Assembly: GCA_033239125.1 (NCBI GenBank)
Contig: BSWB01000006.1
Coordinates: forward strand, 118,652,242 to 118,716,241
DNA from: Fagopyrum homotropicum
Taxonomy: Eukaryota; Streptophyta; Magnoliopsida; Caryophyllales; Polygonaceae
DNA: 64,000 nt
Direction of reading: 5' to 3'
Position 1 is the first letter of the stretch, and every line of letters starts with the position of its first letter. The notes under the pieces are model-generated. The model ran no database searches and was not told the DNA's origin. It saw only the letters and a list, made by a program, of their open reading frames with translations. This document shows, in pieces, positions 11,786-23,484 of the stretch. A program made the position numbers and the translations under genes.

Positions 11786-12187
11786 CACATTTTCTTCTTT
11801 TGCCTAGCTGACAAACCCAGATTATTTTTTGACAGATTAGATGAAGAGGTACTGCGAGGCGAGAAAAGAGCATAGAACATGAATTTAGAATTAGCAATGG
11901 AAGGCAATCTTATAGAATTGATAAACTTGTTTGCCTCCATTTGCAATCTTATTGAACTCTAATTTGAAAAAATGAAAGCAGTACCCTAATCACGAAACGA
12001 TAAACACGAACTTCAAGTGATCGAGATTAGGGTTTTGGTGTGTAAACTGAATCGGCCTTGTTCATAAGATATGATTACACATATATTTTGACAAATGAGG
12101 AAATTAAGCCTAAACACCATCAATCAAATATCTTTTAAAGAACATTTCTTCTGGTTTTGAAAAAAAATCACGGACAGATATCTGGAA
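11786..12187. other. 3' region between the membrane-protein gene and the snoRNA cluster
   Basis: Probable 3' UTR of the upstream gene and the tail of the convergent snoRNA precursor. A possible acceptor TTTTTTGACAG ends near 11835. No further gene seen. Confidence 0.4.
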
Positions 12188-12280
12188 TTGGATCTCAGTG
12201 AACTATTGCTTCCTCAGTTCAATTCCATAGCACGGAATTTTCAGATAGATAACGCAGTTTAAAAAACATCATCGATCCAA
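12188..12280 (-). ncRNA. C/D-box snoRNA (second of the cluster)
   Basis: On the minus strand a 93-nt unit is closed by a perfect 7-bp terminal stem, TTGGATC (12280-12274) with GATCCAA (12194-12188). Next to the stem lie a C-box-like ATGATGT (six of seven matches to RUGAUGA) and a perfect D box CTGA (12198-12195). An internal CTGA (12244-12241) is a candidate D' box, preceded by AAACTGCGTTATCTAT as candidate guide. The inverted pair AATTCC/GGAATT follows it. Such RNAs guide 2'-O-methylation in the nucleolus. I could not assign the target. Confidence 0.72.
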
Positions 12281-12300
12281 ATTAAAACAAAGCGTGAACA

Positions 12301-12395
12301 GAGCATCTCAGAGATGAATAATTCCCCTTTGGAGTTTCATCACTAGCAATCAATGTGCAAGGATAACATTTCAAAGTAAATCATCATCGACGCTC
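12301..12395 (-). ncRNA. C/D-box snoRNA (first of the cluster)
   Basis: A 95-nt unit on the minus strand with terminal stem GAGCGTC (12395-12389) paired to GATGCTC (12307-12301), including one G-U pair. It has a perfect C box ATGATGA, a perfect C' box GTGATGA (12343-12337) and a perfect D box CTGA (12311-12308). A weaker D' (TTGA) precedes C'. The candidate guide before D includes GGGGAATTATTCAT. It lies 20 bp before the second snoRNA, the tight polycistronic arrangement usual in plants. Target not assigned. Confidence 0.8.
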
Positions 12396-12475
12396 GCCCA
12401 CTGAGGTATTTTGAAAATAATATCAAGGAGAAGAGAGAAATGGGCAGAAGAGGCGAAGAGGACGATACGAGAAAA

Positions 12476-12503
12476 TTAGGGTTTCTAAGCAACTACATTT
12501 ATA
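12476..12503 (-). promoter_or_regulatory. TATA box and telo-box of the snoRNA cluster
   Basis: Minus strand: TATAAAT at 12503-12497 and telo-box AAACCCTAA at 12484-12476, about 80-110 bp upstream of the first snoRNA. Telo-boxes with a TATA box are typical of plant Pol II promoters for snoRNA and ribosomal protein genes. Position and strand support a dicistronic precursor reading through both snoRNAs. Confidence 0.6.
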
Positions 12504-12560
12504 GTGGTTTCCAAAGGGCTGTCGAACACGGCTCCGTGCAATCCTCCAGTATCGTCACGA

Positions 12561-13048
12561 GGATGATATTATCTTTATCGATGAGTCTTTAAAGCGGGAT
12601 CTTGGACTATTTTTGTAAATTTTCTTCAATACAATTTTATAACTATTATTGGGTCTTATCTCGTTTTTCTCACCCACCCATTTATTTTTGTAACTATTAT
12701 TTTTGTAAATTTTCTCACCCACCCATTTATTTTTGTAAATTTTCTTCAATACAAATATACCCCTAGTGACTTTTTAATATTACAATTGTTTTATCTATAT
12801 CTTAAACCAAACTTTTTATTATTATAACATTAAATAATCATTTAATTATTTTTTGTTAACTTAAAATTATTCAATTATATTTAGAATAATATTTAATTAT
12901 GAGAAATACTTAATTTCATTAAAATTAGCATAAAAAACATCACACCATAAAATACATAAAACTTAATCATGATACAAACAACATTGAAGTTAACATAAAA
13001 AAACATGAAGCAAACAACACTAAAATAACACAATCTTGAGTCGATAAC
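12561..13048. other. AT-rich spacer with a short tandem duplication
   Basis: TTTTGTAAATTTTCT plus CACCCACCCATTTATTT repeats with small changes between about 12606 and 12755. The rest is AT-rich and probably holds the 3' end of the Harbinger element, but I could not find its terminal repeat. Confidence 0.45.
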
Positions 13049-14293
13049 CTAATTTCCAAAATTTTGCCAAATATTCTCCATTAAATCATTCTGAAGTTGT
13101 TGATGTGTAGTTCTGTCTCGCACTTGAATTGTGTTTTGGAGGTAGTCGCGCATATTAATCGGTCTTGTTGTCGTGTAATCCGAAGGATTTACCAAGCCTG
13201 CAACTCCTTCTTGATCATACTCCGGGAGCTCACCTTCGTATTCATCTCGGACACCTTCTACAATTATATTATGCAAGATAATGCATGCTCGCATAATTTT
13301 CCCAATCTTAATCAAATCTCATGAAAGTGTTGGGTTTCGAATGATTGCGAATCGAGATTGTAAGACTCCAAATGCCCTTTCTACATCTTTGCGAGCTCCC
13401 TCTTTAACTTGAGCAAATAGTTTAGCTTTAGGGCTTTGCGGGTGTCGAACAGATTGCACAAACGTGGCCCAAGGTGGGTAAATACCATCGGTAAGATAAT
13501 ATCCCTTGTTGTATTGATGACCATTAACCATGAAATTGATATATGGTGCCCTACCATGTAAAACGTCATCAAAAACAGGAGAACGATCAAGCACGTTAAT
13601 ATCGTTACACGTACCTGGGACACCAAAAAATGCATGCCAAAACCATAGGTCATGAGATGCCACAACCTCTAGTACAATCGTTGGATATCCATGATCTCCA
13701 CGTGCATATTGACCTTTCCATGCATTTGGACAATTTTTCCAAGCCCAATGCATGCAATCGAAGCTACCCAACATCCTTGAAAAACCGCGAGCCTCCCCCT
13801 TCACAAGTAGACGCTGCAAGTCTTCCACTGTAGGTTGACGAAGATATTCATCACCAAAGATGGATATGACTCCATCAACAAAATATTCTAAGCTCTTCCT
13901 AGCAGTGCCCTCAGCAAGACGGAGATATTCGTCACTAGCGTCTGCAGTTGTTCCATACGCCAACATCCGTATCGCACTGGTGCATTTTTGTAATGCAGAT
14001 ATACCAAGTCTACTAGTCGCATATGGCCTTTGTTGAAAGTATTCCACTCTATTCTCGAGGCTTTCAACAATGCGCATGAAAACATGTTTGCGCATTCTGA
14101 ACCGACGTCGGAAGATTGCATCTGTGTACGTCGAGACCTCAGAGAAATAATCTCTGCGTAATTGTGCCTCATCAAGTCTTTGGCATGCAAGTTGCCACTC
14201 ATTGAAAGCAGCGAAGAGCTCATTATCTGTATCAGAGCTACTACTACTAAGGAATGGGTTGGGGATTAATAGATTAGAATCAGAGTTAGACAT
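13049..14293 (-). pseudogene. PIF/Harbinger DDE transposase with one in-frame stop
   Basis: A 415-codon frame read leftwards from 14293, interrupted only by TGA at 13321-13319. An N-terminal helical region (RRRFRMRKHVFMRIVESL) is followed by the DDE nuclease fold. The three catalytic acidic residues are in recognisable blocks: GSFDCMHW, CNDINVLDRS and RKDVERAFGVLQ. The C-terminus continues after the stop with the expected CIILHNIIVE block. Transposases of this type act with an ORF1 SANT protein, and a matching ORF1 lies upstream on the same strand. The only visible break is this stop, so the element was probably active recently. Confidence 0.9.
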
Positions 14294-14410
14294 TGTGTAG
14301 TTATTTGTTTGAAATAGATAATGATAGTGTTGAATGAAATCTCTATACTCATATCACATTTATATATCAATCTATTTAGATGACCGTTGTATATTTAAAT
14401 ATATCTGCAA

Positions 14411-15075
14411 CTTTTCTCTGCCACCTTCACATGCATTGTCGAACCCATCATTATCTTTCCCCATTCCCTTCTTTAAACCCATGCCCTGTCAAGACGTGAC
14501 ATGAAATGACAACACTCTATAGCTTCACATGCATTAACTTTGCCCAATCTCTGCCACCTTATCTTTATCTTTGCCCAAATCTCTGTCACCTTCACATGCA
14601 TTGTCGGACCCATCATTATCTTTATCCATTCCCTTCTTTAAACCCATGCCCTGTCAATACGTGACATGAAATGACAACACTCTGTAGCTTCACATGCATT
14701 AACTTTGCCCAATCTCTGCCACCTTATCTTTATCTTTGCCCAATCTCTGTCACCTTCACATGCATTGTCGGACCCATCATTATCTTTACCCTTTCCCTTC
14801 TTTAAACCCATTCCCTGTCAAGACGTGACATGAAATGACAACACTCTGTAGCTTCACATGCATTAACTTTGCCCAATCTCTGCCACCTTATCTTTATCTT
14901 TGCCCAATCTCTGCCACCTTCACATGCATTGTCGGACCCATCATTTTCTTTACCCATTCCCTTCTTTAAACCCATGCCTTGTCAAGACGTGACATGAAAT
15001 GAGAACACTCTGTAGCTTCACATGCATTAACTTTGCCCAATCTTTGTCACCTTATCTTTATCTTGACCACACTTC
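14411..15075. repeat. Four tandem copies of a 164-165 bp unit between Harbinger genes
   Basis: The landmark ATGCATTGTC starts at 14431, 14596, 14760 and 14924, giving steps of 165, 164 and 164 bp. Each unit carries CACCTTCACATGCATTGTCG, CCCTTCTTTAAACCCATKCC, GACGTGACATGAAATGA and TGCCCAATCTCTG. Copies differ at a few positions. The array sits in the 5' non-coding region of the transposase gene. Confidence 0.93.
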
Positions 15076-15256
15076 TGACACAAAGTAGAAAATACATTGA
15101 TTGCAACAACAAGATCTTACATCAAGAGAACTGATTACAAAAACATCTTACGTAATATAGCACTAAACATTATGATACAACAACATAAAACATAAAATAA
15201 GAGCATTAACATCATTAGAAAATACATTGATACAACTTCCGATGATTGCAATTTCT

Positions 15257-16606
15257 TCAAATCATTTTGAGTTCCTTCATCAAACTTTCCTTCAATTCAA
15301 TACCTACAGGAGTCAATTCCTTATCTGCCATCAAGCTCATCAATAATTCAATCTTCTTAACTCTCGCGTATTCTTTTTGACTCTCTATCTTTTGTGCCGC
15401 CTTCGATTTCTTAAACTCTAGTATCTCGCTCATACGTTGTGATGCTTCTTCCTTTCTCTCCGCCATCACTTCAACGTGTTCATTACTCGTTGTTGATGCC
15501 TTCTGTTTCCCCTTTCTCTTGGCGCTTTTGATACCTTCAAGACGATCAAAATGTTGATGATCATGCATGCTTGTTGGAGTTTAAGGAGTTGGGTTAGAAC
15601 CCATGGCATCTTCAGTTGAAGCCCTTGATCTTTTGCCGCTTGAAACGCTTTCCTCCTTCTCTTGGTTGATCTTTTTCAAATGATCAACTCTCCATTTTTC
15701 TTCATTACGAAGAACATACCATGCATGCTCATTTACAAAACTACACCCATATGTAGCTCTATAAATTTCATGTGCTTTATTCATTACATCTTGATCTCCT
15801 TCGCCGCTAGCTTTTAATTTGAGAGCTTTTTCATGGCAACCAACAAACTTACCAACCGTGTTGTTCAGCTTTTGCCATCTACACTTTATTTTATTTTTGT
15901 CTCGAGGAACTTGGCGAGGCTTCCTTCACTGCATGTAGTTGTTAGTAATTCGACTCCAAAATGTCTCTGAAGTTTGGCCATTGCCATCAATCAAATTAGT
16001 GCTCACATTTATAAAACCGGAAATGAGAAGCAAATCATCTTCGCGGGTCCAATAAACGCGCTCACCATCAACACCACCGCCACCATTGTCATTATCACCA
16101 CCACCTCCATGACGACCACCACCTCGACGACCACAACGACGACGACCACCACCACGATCACCACCACCACTAATAGGAGCTTCAAAACTACCACCGCCAC
16201 TATTAGCACTATAACCTCCACCATAACCACCACCATAACCATTATCACTACCAACGCTACCACTATTAGCACCACCACCACCACCACCACCTCCGCCATA
16301 ACCAACACCACTACTAGCATCATAACCACCACCACCCTAACCACCACTACTAGCACCATAACCACCACCACCATCGTAACCACCACCACCACCACCACCA
16401 CTATTACCACCACCACCATAACCACCACCACCACCATTACCACCACCAGAAGAGGGAGTTAAACTACCCTGGTGTTGGGTGCTGTATGCAGGGATTTCGG
16501 AAGGTTGAGTGAGTATTTGACTATAATAATTATAGTCAGAATCTAGGGTTAAATCATTAAAACCAAACATTTCACTAAAGTTTTGAGAATTTGGATGATT
16601 ATCCAT
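15257..16606 (-). pseudogene. PIF/Harbinger ORF1 (SANT/Myb-like) with a Gly-rich segment
   Basis: One frame of 450 codons from the ATG at 16606, with in-frame stops at 16339-16337, 15928-15926 and 15583-15581. Order: an acidic and aromatic N-terminus (MDNHPNSQNFSEMFGF), a very Gly-rich stretch of about 120 residues (roughly 16460-16090), and a SANT/trihelix-like domain starting WTREDDLLLISGF (about 16050). Then come ITNNYMQ, the RKPRQVPRDKNKIKCRW block, and a charged C-terminus with coiled-coil character. Harbinger ORF1 proteins bind DNA and bring the transposase to the ends. A TATATATAG near 16663-16672 (minus) may be its promoter. Confidence 0.85.
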
Positions 16607-17284
16607 GATGGATTTAGAAAGAAGAGATGTGTTTTGGTGTTTCAAAATGATCCAACACCTTCACTATATATAGACAAAAATATGAGTTAATTTTATTATT
16701 TATTATTTTTTATACCTTAGAATGAAATTTAGGTTAATGTATTATTTATCTCTATGAATAGTACAATAAGAAACGAAGAGATAAAAAATTGCAATTAAAA
16801 ATTATGCAACACATATATGAAAAAATAAGGAATAAATTTTTATTATTTAGAATTTTTATACCTTAAAACGAAATTTATTAATATATTTTGTATTTTGATA
16901 TTTTTATACCTACAAACTTTACCATAAAAAAAACTTTGGGCAATTTTGGTAACTAGGCTTTTTTGAGAAATTAGAGTAGTAACTAGGCTTTTTAATGTTT
17001 CAATTAAGTAAATATACCCTAACCTTTTGTATTTATTCTCAAACTCTCCACACACTTCTTTCAAGGGGTACATTTACTAAACACAAAATTAGAAAAAGCC
17101 TAGTAAACCAAATTGTTTCAAAAACTTTTTTTATAACTATTCTAAATATATTCAAAATGGGTGTCTATGGATAGATAAAAAAATTTATGAATTTTGGTAT
17201 AATTTTTTTCCTTTTTTTTTTAAATATTTAAGCCGGAAAATGGATATTTAATAAATTAAAACTCAATTAACCGTGACCAATAGT
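16607..17284. other. AT-rich DNA with a small inverted-repeat element
   Basis: Upstream region of Harbinger ORF1 followed by AT-rich sequence. ATTTTTATACCTTAAAACGAAATTTATTAAT at about 16852 echoes a similar stretch near 16706. At 16934-17118 AATTTTGGTAACTAGGCTTTTT is mirrored by AAAAAGCCTAGTAAACCAAATT, so this is a MITE-like inverted repeat of about 180 bp. No gene seen. Confidence 0.5.
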
Positions 17285-17286
17285 AA

Positions 17287-17447
17287 CGCGCCACGTGTCG
17301 CTGCATGTCTCGCGCCAATTACAGCGCGACACGTGGCGCAAGCTACATGTTTTTTTTAATTAATGGCCGCTTTTAAGCGGCCAATGGGGGGGAGACACGT
17401 GTCCCCCCCTTTGAAGCCAAGACCCGGGTCTTGGGAAGACCCGGTTA
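17287..17447. repeat. Cluster of GC-rich palindromes with CACGTG cores
   Basis: Four dyads in 160 bp: CGCCACGTGTCGC mirrored by GCGACACGTGGCG (about 17289-17338), GGCCGCTT-TT-AAGCGGCC (about 17364-17381), a G7 to C7 palindrome centred on CACGTG (about 17386-17409), and CGGGTCTT-GGG-AAGACCCG (about 17425-17443). The surrounding DNA is AT-rich. No coding capacity. Confidence 0.85.
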
Positions 17448-19270
17448 ATTGTGTTCCTGAGCCCAATTATAGCATATTACAAGACACCCCCCCGCGGACC
17501 TCCGATAATAGTGCCCTAATGTATCGGTGATTTCCGCACATCTAGTCATATTTGTGATAAATGAAAGGCTGAATTTGCAATGTGGGCCTTTTATAATGTA
17601 GAGTTTAGATTTAGGGTCTCTCATCATTTCATTTAGAAAATGAGCTCCTATTGTAGAAAAAAATCAGAAAAGTAAGGGACATAGGTTTCATTTGATTTGA
17701 TGGGTGACATGTAAAAAAAATAAAAAAATAGTCCAATCAGTCAGCACATCTTTTTCCCTCCTTTGTCCCTTCTTCTTCCCTCCTTTCAAACCTAAATTTA
17801 TTTCTGGGTATCCATATGCAGCTCTTTTCTTCTTCCCATTGAAACGCAGAAATCTGGACTGCTTGTTGAGCTTCTTCTTCACCGGAATATATTTGTGGGT
17901 AAGTAGTGTTTGTTCCTATTTTTGGGTAAGCAGTGTTTGTTCCTATTTCTGGGTAATCTCAAACTTCTTGGGTAATGTATTTGTGGGTAATCTGAAACTT
18001 CTCTTCTCTTCTTTTTGTGAATCTAAAACACTGAAACTTCTTGTTCTATTTGTGGGTAAGCAATGTTTGTTTACATTTTCTATTTGTGGGTAAGCAGTGT
18101 TCGTTTGTATCCATGGATAATCTCCAACTTCTCATCTTCCTGGGTAATGTATTTGGGGTAAGCTGAAACTTCTCATCTTCCTGGGTAATGTATTTCGGGG
18201 TAATCTAAAACAGTCAAACTTCCTGGGTAATGTCAAACTTCTTGGGTAATCTATTTTTGGGTAATCTCAAAATTCCTGGTAATGTATTCCTGGGTAATTT
18301 ATTTGTGGGTAAGCAGTGTTTTTTTTCCCAAAAAGTTAACATCAAATCATTTCAAAAAAAAAGCATGCACCCCTCTCTTTTCAATTCAAGGTCTACAGTA
18401 GCCTAGTTTATATTTTTCAGACCTATTTTATGTAGTAAATTTATTAGAGGCCCATTTCACAAAATGAAAATTTTTGGGGTCCTCTTTCTCTCATTATTTC
18501 TAAATGAAAACAAATTGAATTAATTAGGGAAATAGGACCCCTTGAAATTCTCTTTTGCAAACTAGGTCACTATACAAAAGAAAAAAAATAGGTATGTAAA
18601 ATAGAAAATAGGGGCAATAATTTCTCTACTTGAAATGATGGTGATTAGAAGTTTACTTTTGGTTTAATTATCTTTTTTCATTTTTGGTTAATGTAGCTAG
18701 TTTGATGAAATTTTCAAGTCTATGAATGTTTAATTTTTTTGGGTGACATTATTTTCGTTACCCAAATATGAATTGTAGTATTTTTCTAATTATTGGGTAT
18801 ATATTTATTGCTTTTGTGATATGTTTCTTATCGTTGAGTATGCTTAAAGTGATATTTTTGGGTATGTTTTACCCAAATTGTGTATTGACTTTGTAATATA
18901 TTTTTTTATTATTAAGTATATTTAAAGTAATATCGTGGGTATATTTTATGGTTACCCAAACTGTGTTATAATGATCAAATGTCAAGCGGATTTTTGGGTA
19001 ATGACCAAATGTCATTTGATATTGATATTCGTGTACAATATCGAGTTTTGAAAATTTTGGGTATGACAAATTTAAATTGGGTATGGTTTTTGTATTAAGT
19101 GGTGTTTAAATTGGGTATAAATATAAAATATTATCCAATTTATGGATATGGTTTTATTTTGATATTTGATTTTTTTGGTATGTTATTTTCGAGTATGTTT
19201 ATGTACTTTGACAAATTTATTTTTGGGTATGATTGCGACATTATTTGGGTAAACGATTTTTTGGGTAATA
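17448..19270. repeat. Region with dispersed TGGGTA motifs, no supported gene
   Basis: TGGGTAA or TGGGTAT occurs roughly two dozen times between about 17800 and 19270. It is densest at 17890-18320 in phrases such as CTGGGTAATGTATT and GTGGGTAAGCAGTGTTTG. Spacing is irregular, so it is not a simple satellite. Open frames here are short and unconvincing. Confidence 0.6.
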
Positions 19271-21653
19271 GGTGAGAAATTAAGTATGTTGAGAATTCTT
19301 TTTCTGATTGATGTGATATGTGAGATAGTACAACATGTCACATCCGATGGGTTGTCAAACTTTCCCTTTTTTTGTACTATATTTCCTCTACTCTATTTTA
19401 TAGGAGATCAAAATACCAATCTCAAATACTACGAGTCTTCTTTCTGAATTGATTTGCTTAAAAGGCCTAATTTGCCAATTTTGCCAAACAAATTTAGTAG
19501 TTGGCATACGTGATGACCCGACTCCTCACATCATCGTCAATGTAAACTTGGAATTGCTAACGACACGTCGATGGATTTATAAGACATCAAACTCAGACGC
19601 ATTCCAGATGTTTGTCGCATTCGGAAGCCGAATGTGCGTCTAGATAAAAAAAACCCTACAAACCGCACATCCGCAACGAGCAATCGCAATAAGAAAAACT
19701 TCCACAAGCGAAGCGAGGGCGAGGGAAAGGATAGTGAAAACGGAAGCGAAAGTGAAACCGAGAGCGGGAACGAGATCATTCCAACAACGGATCAAGGTGG
19801 TGATGATGAACAAATACCCTTCTACAAGCGGAAATAAATCGCGACAGAGGTAAACCGAGAATCCCGATTACGAGTTTTACGGTTTGATTTGTTTAGGTTA
19901 GATTAGTTTGGTATTGAGTAGATTATGTTGGAATCAAATAGATTAGGGTAATTTCGGATCAAAATCGGGAATTGCCGAAGCACTACAATGGAGTGAGAAG
20001 ATGAACAATGTTTGACGCGCATCCAGAATTAAAATATTGAATTATATCTATAAAATTTTTTATTAGATTAAACTTTAAGTAAATTTATAAAATTAAAAAA
20101 TTTAGTTATATTAAATTAGTTTAGTTAAATGTATAAGGTTATTTTATTAAATTTAAGTAATATAATTAATTAAATTAAATAAAATGTATAAAATTAATTA
20201 CGTAGAAATGAGTTGTGTATAACATAAATTAAATATATTTATATTGGTGTAAGATATTAGAGGCGATACTGAGGCGGATGCGTTCTACGGCCTCGACTCG
20301 TACAACTGGCAGAGAGGGTTGAGATAGTGGGTCCTCCAATACAGTCAAACCAATATGATAATTAAAAAGCAAAAGAAGCCAAATAACCCAAATAATCCGT
20401 TAGCCTAATAGCCTCGCGGTAAATGCATTGAACCTGGATAATCTAGGTTCTTTGAAAAAAGCCTTGATACAAATATATCGTACTCAAATTCAACTAAAAT
20501 TGATATAAAATAAGGTCAAATACAAAAATAACAAGAGAATGAACTAAGCAAGTGCCATTAAAGTTACAAAATCAACAATAATTCATGTGAAAATGATATA
20601 GAATATGCTAGGTCTGATCCAAGTTTTGGTTTAAAGCTAAAGATAGGGATGATAAATCAACCACAATCTTATATTTATGTGCAATTACCTTTTGAAAAAT
20701 TGATTAAGCGTATGAAAGCCTTCCTAGACGTGATGAGTACTATACGGGTTCTCCCCGTCCAACTGACTAATATCGCTCCCTACCTATAAACCCCATCCCT
20801 AATTGTGTTGAACTATATATATATATATATGAAGCGTTGATGATTTAGTTCTCCCCGTCCAAGAAGATTGTTGAGTGAGATTCAATATCACTAATTTAGG
20901 GGAGTTAAATACACAACGTTGAAATTACTAATGTATAACTGGCACGTATGGAGATTGTGCAACAGTCATGTGCACTGGCGCGCATTAAGACCGCACATCC
21001 ATTATGTGCACCAACACACACTAAGATTATGCGTCAGTTAATATACTTGACACGCATTAAGACTGCGTCTGAATGGAATTTGACCGTTGTAATTTGGTCA
21101 AGTTTATATACATAGCAAAATGATCATGTGAGAACGAACTTCCACGTGATAAATGAGAACGCACTAGAACCGTCTAACTTGCTGTCTTCAAGGGCTAAGA
21201 TTTGAAATCCTTTATGATGATATTTTTTCCGTTTTGATTATTCTCTTTCCGTTTACCTTTCTTTATATTCTTTTTGATTCAAATAATATATTTTAAGATT
21301 TTACTTTCGATTTTGATTGTTTCTTCCTTCTGATTATTTTTGCTTCAGTCCCATTTCATTATTCAATTAACTATTTTGTAATTAATGAAATCCTCCTATC
21401 AATTATCTTTGTTGAATTCTCAAGATGACGCAAATCTTGTTTCGTCTCTTCGATTCCTTTTAAAGATTGTGTTGATTTAGCTTCGTTCGTAATTGTTTTT
21501 CTTGATCATTTATCGGGGTATATGTTTTTATATTTATTCCCATATTCAGCTAAGTCTAAGTTTTTGCACATATTTCATATTCTTCAATGCTTTGAATACG
21601 ATCTTTAATTGTTAGTTTATTTTTGTCCTTATTGACGTGAGCTAGATAGACTA
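19271..21653. other. Gene-poor DNA; one weak open frame
   Basis: A 67-codon frame at 19634-19837 (plus) is rich in Lys, Arg, Glu and Ser, with an acidic middle and ending FYKRK. It has no recognisable domain and may be a decayed element fragment. Near 20945-21075 three degenerate repeats contain GCATTAAGACYGC or a variant. A TA microsatellite lies at about 20816-20830. Otherwise AT-rich with no RNA gene seen. Confidence 0.4.
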
Positions 21654-22858
21654 TGCTCTAATCACATTTTACCGCAAGTATACGTCCGTGTCAATATAAG
21701 TACATGATATAAAATCAAAGTCGAAATCCCAAGAGACTATGTATATCTCGACTTTGTCTCAAATCCAAATAGTAAAGCAAGAGCGTGTAAAATGAAAGGG
21801 AAAAAGGGGTGATCAAGATTCTTGGGATTTGAAGGTTCAAGTATCAAGTATCAAATATCTATGAAGGAAACACTAGTAATTGGGATATTCCTCCAAACCA
21901 TAGCTAGGTACATATATGATCATGTTGTGTTTGATAAATTGGAGAATTTAAGTCACGAATCCTAATGTAGTATGATAAGCTTCTCTACTACTTATGACTA
22001 TATTGAACTTGCAAGCATCACATGGTGTTTGCTATTTGCTTACACAATTCGACATAGTCAATCACAAGACAAATGTGCTCAGTCATCCCTTCGGTCCTAA
22101 CTAGCATCATTCAAGTATTATAGGCATCAAATATTATCTAATCAACTTAGAAGTGTTTATAGGTCTCATCTAAGATGATCAATTCATTCAAACATTCATT
22201 CATACTTAAAAATATACAAAGTGTTAAGGGAACAATCTAGATTATGTCGAATCTAGCACCCGACATTCAAAATAAGATCAAGAATGGATGAACATCTTAA
22301 TAAAATTGGAAACTCATATATGATACTAGGCATGCATTTGATTGTCCATATTTTTATAAACACAACATAGATCAAGACAATTCTAGCATGATGTGGAGTT
22401 TTCACCCCAAATCCTAGCTAGATGACTACTCACTCATGATCGAAAATTCAGTAACACAAACAGCTGGAATGAATACCATGGTGAAAAATTAGATTGAAAA
22501 TAAGGAATGAAGGAATAAGAATGGACTAAAACAAACTTACCAATCCAAAGTTATGACCAAAACAAGATTGATAATGGAATTAGAGAAGATACTTGTGAAG
22601 AACTTCAAGAACAACTTCAAACTTTAATGCCTATCAGCCAATGTTTCTTACAAGTTACAAATAGAGAATTTTAGAGAACAGTTTTGTGCCTTGGATGATA
22701 TGAATTACAAATAACCATGCCCTCTATTTATAAGGTAAAATTTATGGTCCCTCATCTAGAATCATCCTAACAACTCACACATGAAGTGTGAGTTAGTTGT
22801 AAAGAGTGGTCCACACCGGGTACAGGGGTTGAGTTTTGCGTAGCCTTAGATTGGGTTG

Positions 22859-23135
22859 GACTCGAGTTTTTTCACCGCCATTAGAGATTTACACATAGCT
22901 CGAGTTTTAGTTCTTTTTTTGATCGAGTTTATGTACTTATTAGGTCGAGTTGCCTCTTCCACCCAAGGTAAGTGTAATCTTCTCCTGGAAGGTGTTCTTT
23001 CTCAGGTTTTCCCTTCAACTTAGGTCGAAATGCTTCTTTGCTCGAGTTTTCTGAGTGAACTCGGCCTAAGTGAACTTTTGCAACTTGGGTTGTTCCTAAT
23101 TGGGTTTTCCAAGTTTTCTTACCTCGAGTTTTTGT
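22859..23135 (-). repeat. CTCGAG-type motif cluster upstream of the W LTR TATA box
   Basis: CTCGAGTTTT or close variants (GATCGAGTTT, GGTCGAGTTG, CTCGAGTTTTCTGAG) occur at about 22862, 22899, 22922, 22943, 23041 and 23123. The cluster lies roughly 130-410 bp upstream, on the minus strand, of the TATAAATAG at 22732-22724. Confidence 0.65.
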
Positions 23136-23484
23136 AAACTTGAGGGTCCTCTTCTATGGCTTCATACTTGTCTTGTTTCTTCCCTTCCTTTCATTCTTGC
23201 TTTCTTCTTCCTTGACGTTTTTGATGATGATGAGAATGTTGCGGGTACTCCTTGGATTGACATTGATATGTCTTTTGTGCTCCATTGTAGACATAAAACA
23301 CCCAAAAATACAAAACACATGGGGGTAAACATTTTTTGATACTTTTAAGCATAAGCAAAGACATGAATATCTTTTTCCATGCAAAACTGAAGAAAAACAG
23401 ACAAACTACACCGAAAAAGATATCATAGACACATGTTATCACTTATCTTAATTGCACATGTGATGAACGGATTAATGCCCATAT

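Noticed and set aside
12476..12484. TTAGGGTTT as a telomeric remnant
   Set aside because: A single copy at promoter distance from the snoRNAs fits a telo-box better than telomere sequence.
15974..16462. Long plus-strand open frame of mostly Thr and its Val-rich minus-strand shadow
   Set aside because: Both are other-frame readings of the Gly-rich GGT repeats of Harbinger ORF1, which is supported by its SANT domain and flanking sequence.
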